From contig NW_025826215.1 in NCBI RefSeq assembly GCF_002878395.1, forward strand, positions 10,216 to 74,215: a stretch of 64,000 bases of DNA. The letters run 5' to 3'. The stretch's first letter is position 1, and each line of letters begins with the position of its first letter. Both the position numbers and the translations under genes were made by a program. This DNA is from Capsicum annuum. Lineage: Eukaryota > Streptophyta > Magnoliopsida > Solanales > Solanaceae. This document shows, in pieces, positions 22,210 to 32,400 of the stretch. The notes beneath the pieces were generated by a model. The model ran no database searches, was not told the DNA's origin, and saw only the letters and a list, made by a program, of their open reading frames with translations.

Positions 22210-23190
22210 ATGGCTAACAATCTTACGAAGTGTGAGTTCGTTGCCCTTCAAAGTTCGGGCAAGAACTATATTTCATGGGTGTTGGATGCTGAAATCCACC
22301 TAGATGCTATGGGTCTTCGAAGACGCCATAAAGAATGAAAATACAACATCTAGTCAAATCGTGCTAAGGCTATGATTTTCTTGCGTCATCATCTTGACGA
22401 AGTACTAAAAATTGAGTACCTTACTACTAAGGATCCACTCGTATTGTGGAATAGCTTAAAAGAAAGGTTTGACCACTTAAAGATGGTTATCCTTCCGAAA
22501 ACACAATATGAGTGGATGCATCTAAGATTTCAAGACTACAAGTCTGTTTATGAATACTATTCTGCCATGTTCAAAATTTCTTCTCAATTGAAACTTTGTG
22601 GAGAGACGGTCAATGATAATGATATGATGGAAAAGACGCTCTCCACTTTTCATGCCTCGAATGTGCTCTAACAGCAACAATATCAAGAAAAAGGTTTTAA
22701 GAAGTATACTGAACTGAGTTCTCATCTTCTCATGGCTGAACAAAATAATGATTTGTTGATGAAAAATTACGAGAACCGACCCAAATGGATCTGCACCATT
22801 CCCTGAAGTGAATGATGTACATGCTCACCATACTAGGCGTGGAAAAGGTCGCAGCCCTGGTCATGGACGTGGTCGTAGTCACAATGACCAAGAAAGAAAC
22901 CCTGATCCAGGTGTTAATCATTCATCAAACAAAAAGAGAAAAAATGAGAAACGTGAAGCAGTTACTTATTTTTGATGTGGCAAAAAAGGACATTATTCAC
23001 GTGATTGTCGTGCTCTGAAGCACTTGGTTGATATCAAGCATCATTAAAGAAGAAAGAGAAAAATCCCAAGGCTAACTTTCTCTCTGAAAATAATGTTGAC
23101 ATCACATGCTTGGATGTAACAGACTTTTACTAGCACCCTGAAGGAAAGATTGATCACTTGATTGGTGATGGTTCCGTAAACATGGAAGAA
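22210..23190 (+). pseudogene. Copia-1 gag, broken
   Basis: The capsid-like protein starts at ATG 22210 (MANNLTKCEFVALQ). Stops near 22336 and 22351 break the N-terminal part. A long open piece (22372-22671) holds the UBN2/retrotran_gag core (DPLVLWNSLKERFDHLK, MHLRFQDYKSVYEY). A Gly/Arg-rich segment follows, then a zinc knuckle at about 22975-23015 (CGKKGHYSRDC) whose first Cys position is disrupted by a stop. The frame closes near 23190, just after HPEGKIDHLIGDGSV-type sequence that normally leads into the protease region. Confidence 0.8.
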
Positions 23191-23698
23191 TGAATGATTT
23201 TTAATTTTATTTTTTTATTATTATTGATACGAGTTAGTGAATAAATAATCATGTAAAAGTAGTTGTTTGCATGAGTATTAGTTTTCGATTAGAATTGATT
23301 AGTTTAATTATATTATTGTTGTTTATTATTGAATTTCAATTTTACCATTATTTATTAAAAAAAGAAAAAGAAAAAAAAAGGATCACCTGCAGTAACGAAT
23401 ACTACTAAATTAGATGAATGATGAGTAATTTCAACAATAACACATGTGCCATTTTCTATAACATAAAAATAACAATATATTGTTCTGCATATCCTGACCA
23501 TTGCATATCCTATTTTTTTTTATATATGTTCCAATTATTTTGTGTGTCACTGGAAGAAGACATAGTACAAATACACGTGCTTTTCTTTTTCTTTTTTAAT
23601 TAATTATTGAAAAAAAATACTAAACTAAGCTAATTACATACTAATTGGACATATTTTTGCTTAGTAAAGTGTGATTAATAATTTCTTATAGTATAAGC

Positions 23699-23750
<52 letters not shown>

Positions 23751-23753
23751 TAT
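23191..23753. other. 0.56 kb non-coding spacer inside Copia-1
   Basis: AT-rich sequence with A/T runs and a (TA)n tract at about 23703-23748, interrupting gag-pol between the zinc knuckle region and the protease. No terminal repeats or target duplication could be recognised. It could be a small insertion, an expanded simple repeat or a family-specific spacer. Confidence 0.6.
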
Positions 23754-24176
23754 TTGGTATATGTCATTTTATTTGACGATATGAATAATTTTCAAAGCAA
23801 GCTGTCCAATCAAGAAGATATTTGCTTGATTGATTCTGGCATTACACATACAATATTCAAAGATAAGAAATATTTCTATCATCTAAACATGGGCAAGTTT
23901 AATGTTACTATAGTTTTTGGTAGTGCTAATTTGATTGAAGGCTTCGGAAAAGCCATTATAATCTTGCCCAAGGGAACTAAACTCATCATAAATAATGTTA
24001 TGTTCTCTCCCAAGTCTCGGAGAAACTTGATGAGTTCTAAAGATATCCGTGAAAATGGTTATCATATCAAGACATTTGATGAGATGAATCTTGAATATCT
24101 TGGTATCACCAAGAATGTCTCTGGGCAGACATATGTTATTGAAAAGTTTCCTGCTTTATCTTCTGGCCTGTATTAG
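23754..24176 (+). pseudogene. Copia-1 protease region
   Basis: A retropepsin-like aspartic protease segment of the polyprotein. The active-site triplet is in CLIDSGITHTIF, followed by KDKKYF and NNVMFSPKSRRNL, the typical Copia protease to pre-integrase spacing. The frame begins downstream of the spacer with no start codon of its own and stops at 24176. In an intact element it would be read as part of gag-pol. Confidence 0.8.
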
Positions 24177-24199
24177 ACAAAGATTTGTGCAATTAAGGC

Positions 24200-24758
24200 A
24201 CATTCCATAGTAAATCGAAAGTTTACTGATTCTAATACTTTCGTACTTTGGCATGATCGTCTGGGACATCCAAGATCAATAATGATGAGACGAATAATAG
24301 AAAATTCAAATGGACATCCATTAAAAAACTTGAAGCTTCTTTTGAATGGTGAATTTTCATGTAATGCTTGTTATCAAGGCAAGCTGATTGTGAGACCATA
24401 GCTAAAAAAAGTTGGGATTGAGTCCCCCGCATTCTTGGAACACATACATGGGGACATTTATGGACCAAATCACCCACCAAGTGGGTTGTTTAGATACTTC
24501 ATGGTCATAATAGATGCTTCTTCTAGATGGTCTCACGTGTGCCTTTTGTCATCTTGCAACTTGGCATTTACAAAATTATTGGCACAAATAATACGATTAC
24601 GGGCTCAATTTCCTGATAATCAAATTAAGTCTATTCGCCTTGATAATGCTGCAGAATTTTCATCCCAAGCATTTAATAACTATTGCTTATCGATTGGGAT
24701 AAGAGTGGAACATCCTGTATCCTATGTTCACACTCAAAATGGCCTTATGAGTTATTAA
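24200..24758 (+). pseudogene. Copia-1 pre-integrase and integrase core
   Basis: The GAG-pre-integrase finger (LWHDRLGHPRS, then CNACYQGK) at about 24246-24390 is followed by a stop and the integrase core (24435-24758). The first catalytic Asp lies in HGDIYGP and the second in RLDNAAEFSSQAF. The frame terminates right after HPVSYVHTQNG, near where the third acidic residue is expected, so integrase activity is lost. The integrase C-terminal part continues in another frame, at the start of 24683-26473. Confidence 0.82.
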
Positions 24759-24766
24759 TTAAATGT

Positions 24767-26473
24767 CTGCAGTTGATAGGAAGACTATTACTGATGAAAA
24801 CTAAGCTGCCCACTTCTATTTGGGGTCATGCAATTTTGCATGTTGCAACACTTGTTCGTCTTAGACCGATAAATTATCATAAATTTTCTCCGTTGCAATT
24901 GATTTTGGGTCAAGAGCCTAATATATCTCACTTGAGAATTTTTGGGTGCAGTGTATATGTGCCTATAGCACCACCAAACCGCACCAAGATGGGCCTCCAA
25001 AGAAGGTTAGGAATTTATGTTGGGTTTGAATCTCCCTCTATTATTCGCTATCTTGAACCATTAATAGGAGATATGTTCACTGCTCGATTTGAAGATTGTC
25101 GGTTTGATGAGATACTTTTCCCAAAATTAGGGGGAGAAGATAGTAATATCAAAAGAGAAATTTTGTGGAAAAATCCATCACCATCTTATCTTGATCCACG
25201 TGCTTCTATTTGTCAGCAAGAAGTACAAAAGATTATTCATCTGCAGAAAATTACAAATCAAATGCCGGACGCATTTACTGATTTGAAAAGGATCACCAAA
25301 TCATATATTCCTGTAAAGAATATCTCAATTCGAATTGATGTCTCTAAAGGACCATCCACTAGTGTCATAGCTAATGAATCTAAAGTACGCTTGAAGCGTG
25401 ACAGACCATTAGGTTCTAAGGATCGAAATCCTAGAAAAAGAAAAATAAATGGTCAAGATGACACTACAAAAGATCCTCATATGGAAACTCAAGATTTGAG
25501 TAATGTTGATATCCCTGAAGGGATCAATGAGCCCGAGACTCAAAAAAATGAAGAACGATCTATAAATTCAAGTGATGTTGAAGTTTTTGGACCTATAACT
25601 CAAACACCTGATGGTGTTAATCTCGTTGGCTATAAATGGGTCTTTGTGCGAAAAAGAAATAAGAAAAATGAAATACAAAGGTATAAAGTATGCCTTGTTG
25701 CACAAGGATTTTTACAACGGCCTGGTGTCGATTATGATAAGACATATTCACTAGTAATGGACACAATAACATTGTGTTATCTTATTAGTTTCACTGTCTA
25801 TGAGAGACTTGAAATGCATTTGATGGATGTGGTAACAACCTATCTATATGTATCACTTAATAATGAGATATACATGAAAATTCCTGAAGGATTTAAAATA
25901 CCGAAAGCATATAGTTCAAAACCACGGGAAATGTATTCCATTAGATTGCAAAGATCATTGTATGGTTTGAAGCAATCTGAATGCATATGGTATAACCGTC
26001 TTAGTGAATATTTATCTAAAGAATATTATACGAATGATGAAATTTGCCCATGTGTTTTCATACAGAAAACAACGTCGGAGTTTGTTATACTTGCTGTCTA
26101 TGTCGATGACATAAACCTTATTAGAACGCCAATAGAGATTCAAAAAGCAATTGATTACCTAAAGAAAGAGTTTGAGATGAAAGATCTCAAAAAGACAAAG
26201 TTATGCCTTGGTTTAAAAATTGAGCATTTGACAAACGGTATCTTTGTCCATCAATATGCCTACACAGAAAAGGTGTTGAAACAATTCTATATGGATGGAG
26301 CACATTCATTAATTACTCCGATGGTTGTTCGATCACTTGATGTGAATAAGGATCCATTCCGACCTCAAGAAAAGAATGAGGAACTCCTTGGTCCTGAAAT
26401 ACCATATCTTAGTGCAACTGTTGTACTAATGTATCTTGCAAATACTACAAGGATGATATTGCCTTTTCAGTAA
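24767..26473 (+). pseudogene. Copia-1 integrase C-terminus and reverse transcriptase
   Basis: The open frame 24683-26473 (596 codons) holds the integrase C-terminal region first (LRIFGCSVYVP, GIYVGFESPSI), then a basic linker (GSKDRNPRKRK, residues 245-255). The RVT_2 reverse transcriptase follows: GYKWVFVRKR at about 317-326, the first catalytic Asp in MDVVTTYL at about 381-388, SLYGLKQSE at about 425-433, and the intact YVDD at about 473-476. It ends at a frameshift near 26473, before RNase H. It is one of the longest surviving frames in the window. Confidence 0.88.
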
Positions 26474-27126
26474 ATTTGCTAGCAAGGTATAGTTCTGCTC
26501 CTACTAGAAGACATTGGAATAGGATCAAACACATATTACGGTATCTGAAGGGGACTACCGATATGGACTTATTTTATTCAAAAGATTGTAATTCCAATCT
26601 TGTTGGTTATAATGATGCTGGGTACTTATCTGACCCACATAAAGCTCAGTCTTAAATAGGCTGTGTGTTTATATGTGCGGGTACTGCCATATCTTGGAGA
26701 TCAACCAAGCAGTCTATCGTAGCCACTTTATCGAATCACGCTGAGATTATAGCTATTCATGAAGAAAGCCGAGAGTGTGTGTGGTTAAGGTCCATAATAC
26801 ATCTCATTCGTGAAAAATGCGGCTTGAAATGTAACAAAGTACCCATCATTTTATATAAAGATAATGCAACATGCATAGCACAACTAAAAGGTGGATTTAT
26901 AAAAGGAGATAGAACAAAGCATATTTTGTCAAAGCTCTTCTATACACATGCGCTCCAAAAGAATGGTGATATTGACGTACAACAGATTCGTTCGAGTGAC
27001 AATATGGCTGATAGTCTCTTCCAACTGCAACTTTCAAGAAGATGGTGCACAAGATCGAAATGCAAAGGTTTAAAGATGTTCTCATTAGGGGGAGTTAATA
27101 CGCATTGTACTCTTTTTCCCTTATGA
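26474..27126 (+). pseudogene. Copia-1 RNase H domain
   Basis: The end of RT and RNase H follow in shifted frames. HILRYLKGT and YNDAGYLSD (first catalytic Asp) lie at about 26535-26630, then a TAA near 26655. The frame 26665-27126 continues with ISWRSTKQSIVATLSNHAE (Glu), LYKDNATCI (Asp) and RTKHI, in the usual Copia arrangement. The third acidic site in the C-terminal D-NMAD stretch is also visible. Confidence 0.85.
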
Positions 27127-27204
27127 GGTTTTATCCCACTGGGTTTTCCTTGTAAAGTTTTTAATAAGGTAGCATATATGCGTATTATCTATCAATTAGA
27201 CATT

Positions 27205-27214
27205 CAAGGGGGAG
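27205..27214 (+). other. Copia-1 polypurine tract
   Basis: The purine run aagggggag lies directly before the 3' LTR, where plus-strand DNA synthesis would be primed. Confidence 0.75.
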
Positions 27215-27446
27215 TATTATAAGTGTACCATATATAGTGAATGTCTACTTTACCATATATAGTGAATACCTACTTTACCATATATTGTGTATGTCTATTT
27301 ATGGAAAAGTTACAAACCCCAAGGATGGTTTTCTCCTATAAATAAAGGGGTTTTCCCCCATTGTAAATCATCCCTCAAGAGAAGAAATAAGAATTACTCT
27401 CTCTATTCACTCTACTCTTGTTCTTTTTCTTTATTGTTCTATAACA
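27215..27446 (+). repeat. Copia-1 3' LTR
   Basis: Begins tattataagtgtacc (the TG of the 5' copy has become TA) and ends ttctataaca. Same length as the 5' LTR, with scattered substitutions. Followed by tattg. Confidence 0.92.
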
Positions 27447-27451
27447 TATTG

Positions 27452-27865
27452 AAAATAATCATAAACAGGTATAAAACTTTTAGTATTGTGTAATTAATAT
27501 GGAGTAGAGATCTAGTGCAACAATTTTGCATTTTCAATTATGTGTACATCAACAACAAAGGACCCATTTATGACATATTAGACAAAGACTCACTATATAC
27601 TTGATGATAATATTAAGAGGTGCTAAAGGAAACTTCTGTGATATTCACGAGCCATTAAAAGAAAAGTTTTGGTTTACAATTGGTAACAAATGAAAGAATA
27701 TTCTACAAGTTGTATTTCAACCTTTTATTATTTTCACTTTCCTCAACAATGTTAACATCAGAAATCTTTTCAAGTATTGCAAGTTCTAGAAGAAAGTCAC
27801 ATAACAAAGAAAGTTTACGTGCATTTAATTTGGCGTTATGAATTTAAATCACCAAAAGTTATAAT
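27452..27865. other. Unannotated interval after Copia-1
   Basis: AT-rich. No coding potential, terminal repeats or tandem units recognised. Confidence 0.5.
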
Positions 27866-28028
27866 GGAATGGTAATTAGTAATTCTTCACTTTTAACCAG
27901 AGATTTAGAGTCTCAGTCAAGGATATTGAACTCTCGTTTCGTAAGGAGTGTTATCCTCCTTAGGGGACACTTCCTGACACAAACCTGAATTAGTTGTCGA
28001 ACCCCAAAGCGGGTACTGAATGAAAACA
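27866..28028 (+). mobile_element. Degraded tRNA-derived SINE
   Basis: The order of blocks atggaatggtaattagtaa, tttaaccagag, gagtctcagtcaaggatattgaactctc (decayed box B region), ggggacacttcc, ctgaattagttgtcgaaccc and aaagcgggtactgaatgaaaac matches my recollection of Solanaceae SolS-type SINEs. Target duplications were not found. The family is inferred from memory. Confidence 0.45.
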
Positions 28029-28104
28029 GAAGTTATTAGTTTAACCTATTGGGTCAGACGATCAGTCTGTATTACATGTTAATTCATTAGTGAATGACAA
28101 TTAT

Positions 28105-28422
28105 TGAGAAAACTACACTAATTACAAAGTAGAAAGCTTGGCTAAGCAAATTGTGTTGAACAAAGAAGAAGAAGAAAATTGTATTCAATAACTGTCATAC
28201 TGCTTGCAATGTTCCAACTAGGCATCTATATATATAGATGAATGTACATCTTCTAGAATCACCTAGAAGCTCCTTAGCTTAACTACACTACACTCTCAGC
28301 TTTTAGCTTACCAAACGACTAATTGAGCAACAAACTAACTCAAATGTACAGTAAATCAATGTAACAGTAAAACTAAAAAAATGATCACAGTAACTAAACT
28401 AACTATTTTACTGAACTTTCCA
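28105..28422 (-). repeat. Copia-2 3' LTR
   Basis: Shares acactaattana-agagtagaaagcttggcta, ccaactaggcatctatatat and actattttactgaactttcca with 51150-51472. It is followed on the plus strand by the complement of a polypurine run (atgctcaccctcaag). Confidence 0.88.
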
Positions 28423-29460
28423 ATGCTCACCCTCAAGCTGAATGGTGTATAATATTAAGCACACCAAGCTTTCTTAACAATTTAGAGTGTTGATCATGAC
28501 ACAAGATCTTAGTCAACGTATCAACTACTTGATGCTGTGAAGAGACATACAAAGTCTGTACCAAATCATTCTTGATTTTGTCCCTGATAAAGTGGCAGTC
28601 AACTTCTATATGCTTTGTTTTTTCATGAAATATAGGATTGGCAGCTAACTGCATGGCTGACTTACTATCACTGAACAATGTGAGAGGTTTATGAGTAAAC
28701 ACATTTAACTCTGCAAACAAGCCTTCTAACCAAGCAAGTTCTGCTACAACTTAACCCATGCTTCTATGCTCAGCTTCAGCTAAACTTCTAGATATTGTGT
28801 GTTGTTTCTTGGACTTTTAAGATACTAAAGAACCACCAAACTGCACCACATGTCCAGTCACAAACCTTCTTGTATTAGGACAAGCAACCCCGTTTGAGTC
28901 ACACAAACAAACTAAATCATTATCGGTTTGACTCTTCAACTAGATGTCCTGACCTACTGAGCCCTTTAAGTATTGGATCACTCTATATGCAGCTTCTACA
29001 TGAGATTTTTTAGGCATTTGCATAAACTAGCTCAATGTCTGAATAATATAGCTAATATCAGGTCTAGTTATGGTAGCACACATAAGTACTCTAACTAACC
29101 TTTGATAATAAGTTGCATCTTTCAAAATGGCATCACCAATACAACCTGTTGGCTTCATCATATTACACTGATATCAACTTAGCATTGAATTCTAGTGGTG
29201 TAGATGTTGGTTTTGAAACATCTAGCCTAGCTTTTCAAATTAACTCCAGAAGATACTCCCTTTGATTCAGAATGACTCCTTGTGATGAACTCAAAACTTT
29301 AATTCCCAAAAAATAGCTCTCCCAAGTATTTGAGCTTAAACTGCTTGTGTAATACTTGTTTATCCTCATAAATCATACTCTCATTATCTTCAATGATGAG
29401 AAGATCATCCCAAAGTAGATTATCCATATAGACTAAAACTATCCCCATTTCCTTTGTCTT
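28423..29460 (-). pseudogene. Copia-2 RT C-terminal part and RNase H
   Basis: In element sense this block begins at 29460 inside the reverse transcriptase: a YMDN-type degenerate catalytic box, followed by WDDLLIIEDNE and FKLKYLGEL. It runs through the connection region with several stops to RNase H at 28720-28433, where TLFSDSKSAMQLAANPIFHE and RTKHIEVD-type KTKHIEVDCHFIRD are clear. It normally ends just before the polypurine tract, as it does here. The catalytic YVDD is mutated and stops are frequent. Confidence 0.82.
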
Positions 29461-32400
29461 TTTCACGACCTGAGACTACCCTCTAGTAGTAACACGGTGC
29501 TTGGAATTATAAGTGATCCTAAGCTAACCTATAAACTGGAACACTGCTAAGCAACTGATTTATAATGTATTAACTAACCGATTTTTCTATGCAAAAATAT
29601 AATCATGACAAAATCTACATAAAACAATACTGATAAAGTTTACAATCTGATGAAACTAAAGAGAGAATTCAAATTACATGACTGACATTTATGAAGCATC
29701 TACTATACTGACTATAGATAGTTGGGACATGCCTCCAACTACCAATAATTAATACATATGAAGAAAAAAATAAGGTACATGAATAACTGTAACACCCCGA
29801 GTCTGGTACCTCGGACGCTACATGGTGCTAACAATCCTGAAGAACCACTAGCTAACCCATGACTAGTACCTGCTGTAATAACTATATAATGATACTGCAA
29901 TATGTGGAATAATGAGCTGAAATGCCATAAGGTTTAAAACTGAAACATAACTGATAATATGGTCTAACAATACCAAAACTGAAATAATTGTCTAAACATG
30001 CTATACTCTGAACATCTATTCTGAAAGCCTCTAAACTATCTAAATAAGGAGTTGATGGGATATATCCTCAACTAACTCCGTCTACTAAAAACTAAACTGA
30101 AATAATGAAATAATCATGCTATCCTCGAATGATGAGGACTCACTGAAATCTACTGTTGCTGGCTAAATCTGAACTTCTAAGGATGCTATGGAGCTTGTAC
30201 ATCTAAACCTATGGTATAAAACACCATAGCGCAAAAAAAGTATGCATTAGTATGTATGAATGTACTGGTATGCAAAGTGAGGTAAGACTGAATGCAATGG
30301 TTCATATGCATGAACTATATCTGACTGAATATCATGAGAATAACTGAATGAGAATACATGCATGATTATATAGACTGTAACTGAAATTATGAGAATTCTG
30401 AATACTAAGTTTTACTGATAACATGGATTACTAATAACTAATATAACTGATACTGGGTGACTGTAACTGACAGTCCTGATTTTGATGGAACTAGCTGAGT
30501 TCCGTACTAAACTGAGTGACTGTATCTGACAGTCCTGAAATCTATAAAACTATCTGAGTTTTATTATTGAGACTGAGACTAAAACTGTGACTGTGGGAGG
30601 TATTCATATAACCGACATGCCCCAAATAAAGTAATATAGCTGAGTTAGGGTCCAATCTGTAACCCCAATTGGAAGGATGTCAATACCACGCCACTGGAAA
30701 AGATAAGCTGTGAGTGATCCTCATATGATAGTGTCTCCAAAGAAGAACAGTGGGACCCTCATCTGGCAGTGTTAATCAACCTCATCAACCCTCAACTGTC
30801 AGTGTTGATGTCTCAACCTATGCTGGCTACATAGTTCTGGAACACAAGGATTGCTTCTAAGGGTCACACCCTCTACTGTCAGTGTGTACCCTCATCCTTA
30901 GGTTCACTCGGTGCTGAATCCTACTCCCAACTGAATAGACACTAAACTGATTATACTGAGATAAACTAGACTGAGTTTACTGAGTTTCGTGGACTAATGG
31001 AATGTAATTGAATTTTGTTAACTGACTGAGTTCATAAGATTACTGAGTTTTCCTAAGTTATGTAACTAACTGAACTCTACTGATAATGGCGCGACTGAGA
31101 TTATCATGAAACTGACACTGGCTCTAGGCACACAACTAAATTTTTGGGTATAAATACTTCTAAGACTCGATAGCATACAAGTAATTCATGGCACAAGTTC
31201 AAAAGCACAACAATGGCTACACATATATCCATAATTCATTGACTAAGACATTTCGTCAAACACATAGGGATCATACTTTTGTTATACCATCATCAATGCA
31301 TCTAATTATCATGGTTTCATAAATAAATTTGAAATTTGAAGGGTTTATCCTTAATATTATGCCAATCATCACACAGTAGGATCAATCATCAGAACATGTA
31401 AATTAAAACATGAATCAAAACCCCAAAACAACATGGACATGAATTTCAATTCAACTAAATCATGAACATTCATAAATACATAATCTTGAATTTTAAAAGA
31501 GATTCTTGAGCTTTATGGGTGAAAGGAACCCATGAATCAACACTTGACATACCTTGATTGTGAGTTTCTTGAAGTTCTTAGACTTGAAGAACTTGAAGCT
31601 CTTAGTTTCTTGAAGAAGGGTTGGGATCTTGTTCTTGGGGATTGATCTTTGAGAGAAACCCTATTTTGGTGTTGTAGATGAATAATGAAGTTATGAGCCC
31701 TGGTTTGGTATACTTAGGTGTAAAAAAAAGGTGGAAAAGACCCAAACATCCTTCAAAAATGGCTTTAAATTGCTAAACGGGATCTATGATGGCTTGGGCG
31801 AGCGATGGACCGTCGACCTTCCCGTCGCACTAAGCCAGAATGTGATCTTTCTGCCTTGGTTATGATGGTTTGGGAAATGGTCCATCGCGCCTGGCCAAAA
31901 GGTCGACTCACTGCCTCCACTACAACGGTTTGGGCGATGGCCCGTCGCTAGATCGACGGCCCGTCAGCCCTTTCAGTCGCACCTGGGCGGTTCAGACTGC
32001 TTTCTGTATTTTGGCCATAACTTTCTACCCCGATACTGGATTTAGAAGAATTTGGTATAGATGGAAAGCTTATTCAATTTATCACACAACAAAAAGTTAA
32101 AATCTTGAAAATTCCATGTGTAAAAAAGTGGATTCATCCTTTAAAACAAGTCTTTAATATTTTTGGGATGATTTTTAAGCTAGGTAGAAGTACGGGGTAT
32201 TACAATAACATCTGACTAGAGTCCCAAAAATAAAAGAACTCATCACCTACTGGCTGAAACTGCAACTGTCTAATCATGATGTGTGGACTACAATTGGTAC
32301 CTACATTACGAAACAATGTAGCCACACAAACGTATATGTGGATCGGTACTTTTGGAATGTAGTGAGTAAGCAGAGGTGAATGCAATAAGTAAATCTGATT

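Larger units (their letters stand above)
21906..27446 (+). mobile_element. Copia-1: LTR retrotransposon, structurally complete
   Basis: Two LTRs of exactly 232 bp (21906-22137 and 27215-27446) are flanked by the 5 bp duplication tattg (21901-21905 and 27447-27451). Domain order gag, protease, integrase, reverse transcriptase, RNase H on the plus strand is the Copia order. A primer-binding-type sequence follows the 5' LTR and a polypurine run precedes the 3' LTR. All coding parts carry stops or frameshifts. A 0.56 kb non-coding stretch lies between gag and protease. Confidence 0.92.

Noticed and set aside
31870..32100. 76-codon frame in a solo LTR
   Set aside because: Lies in non-coding LTR sequence over the GC-rich cassettes; no domain features.
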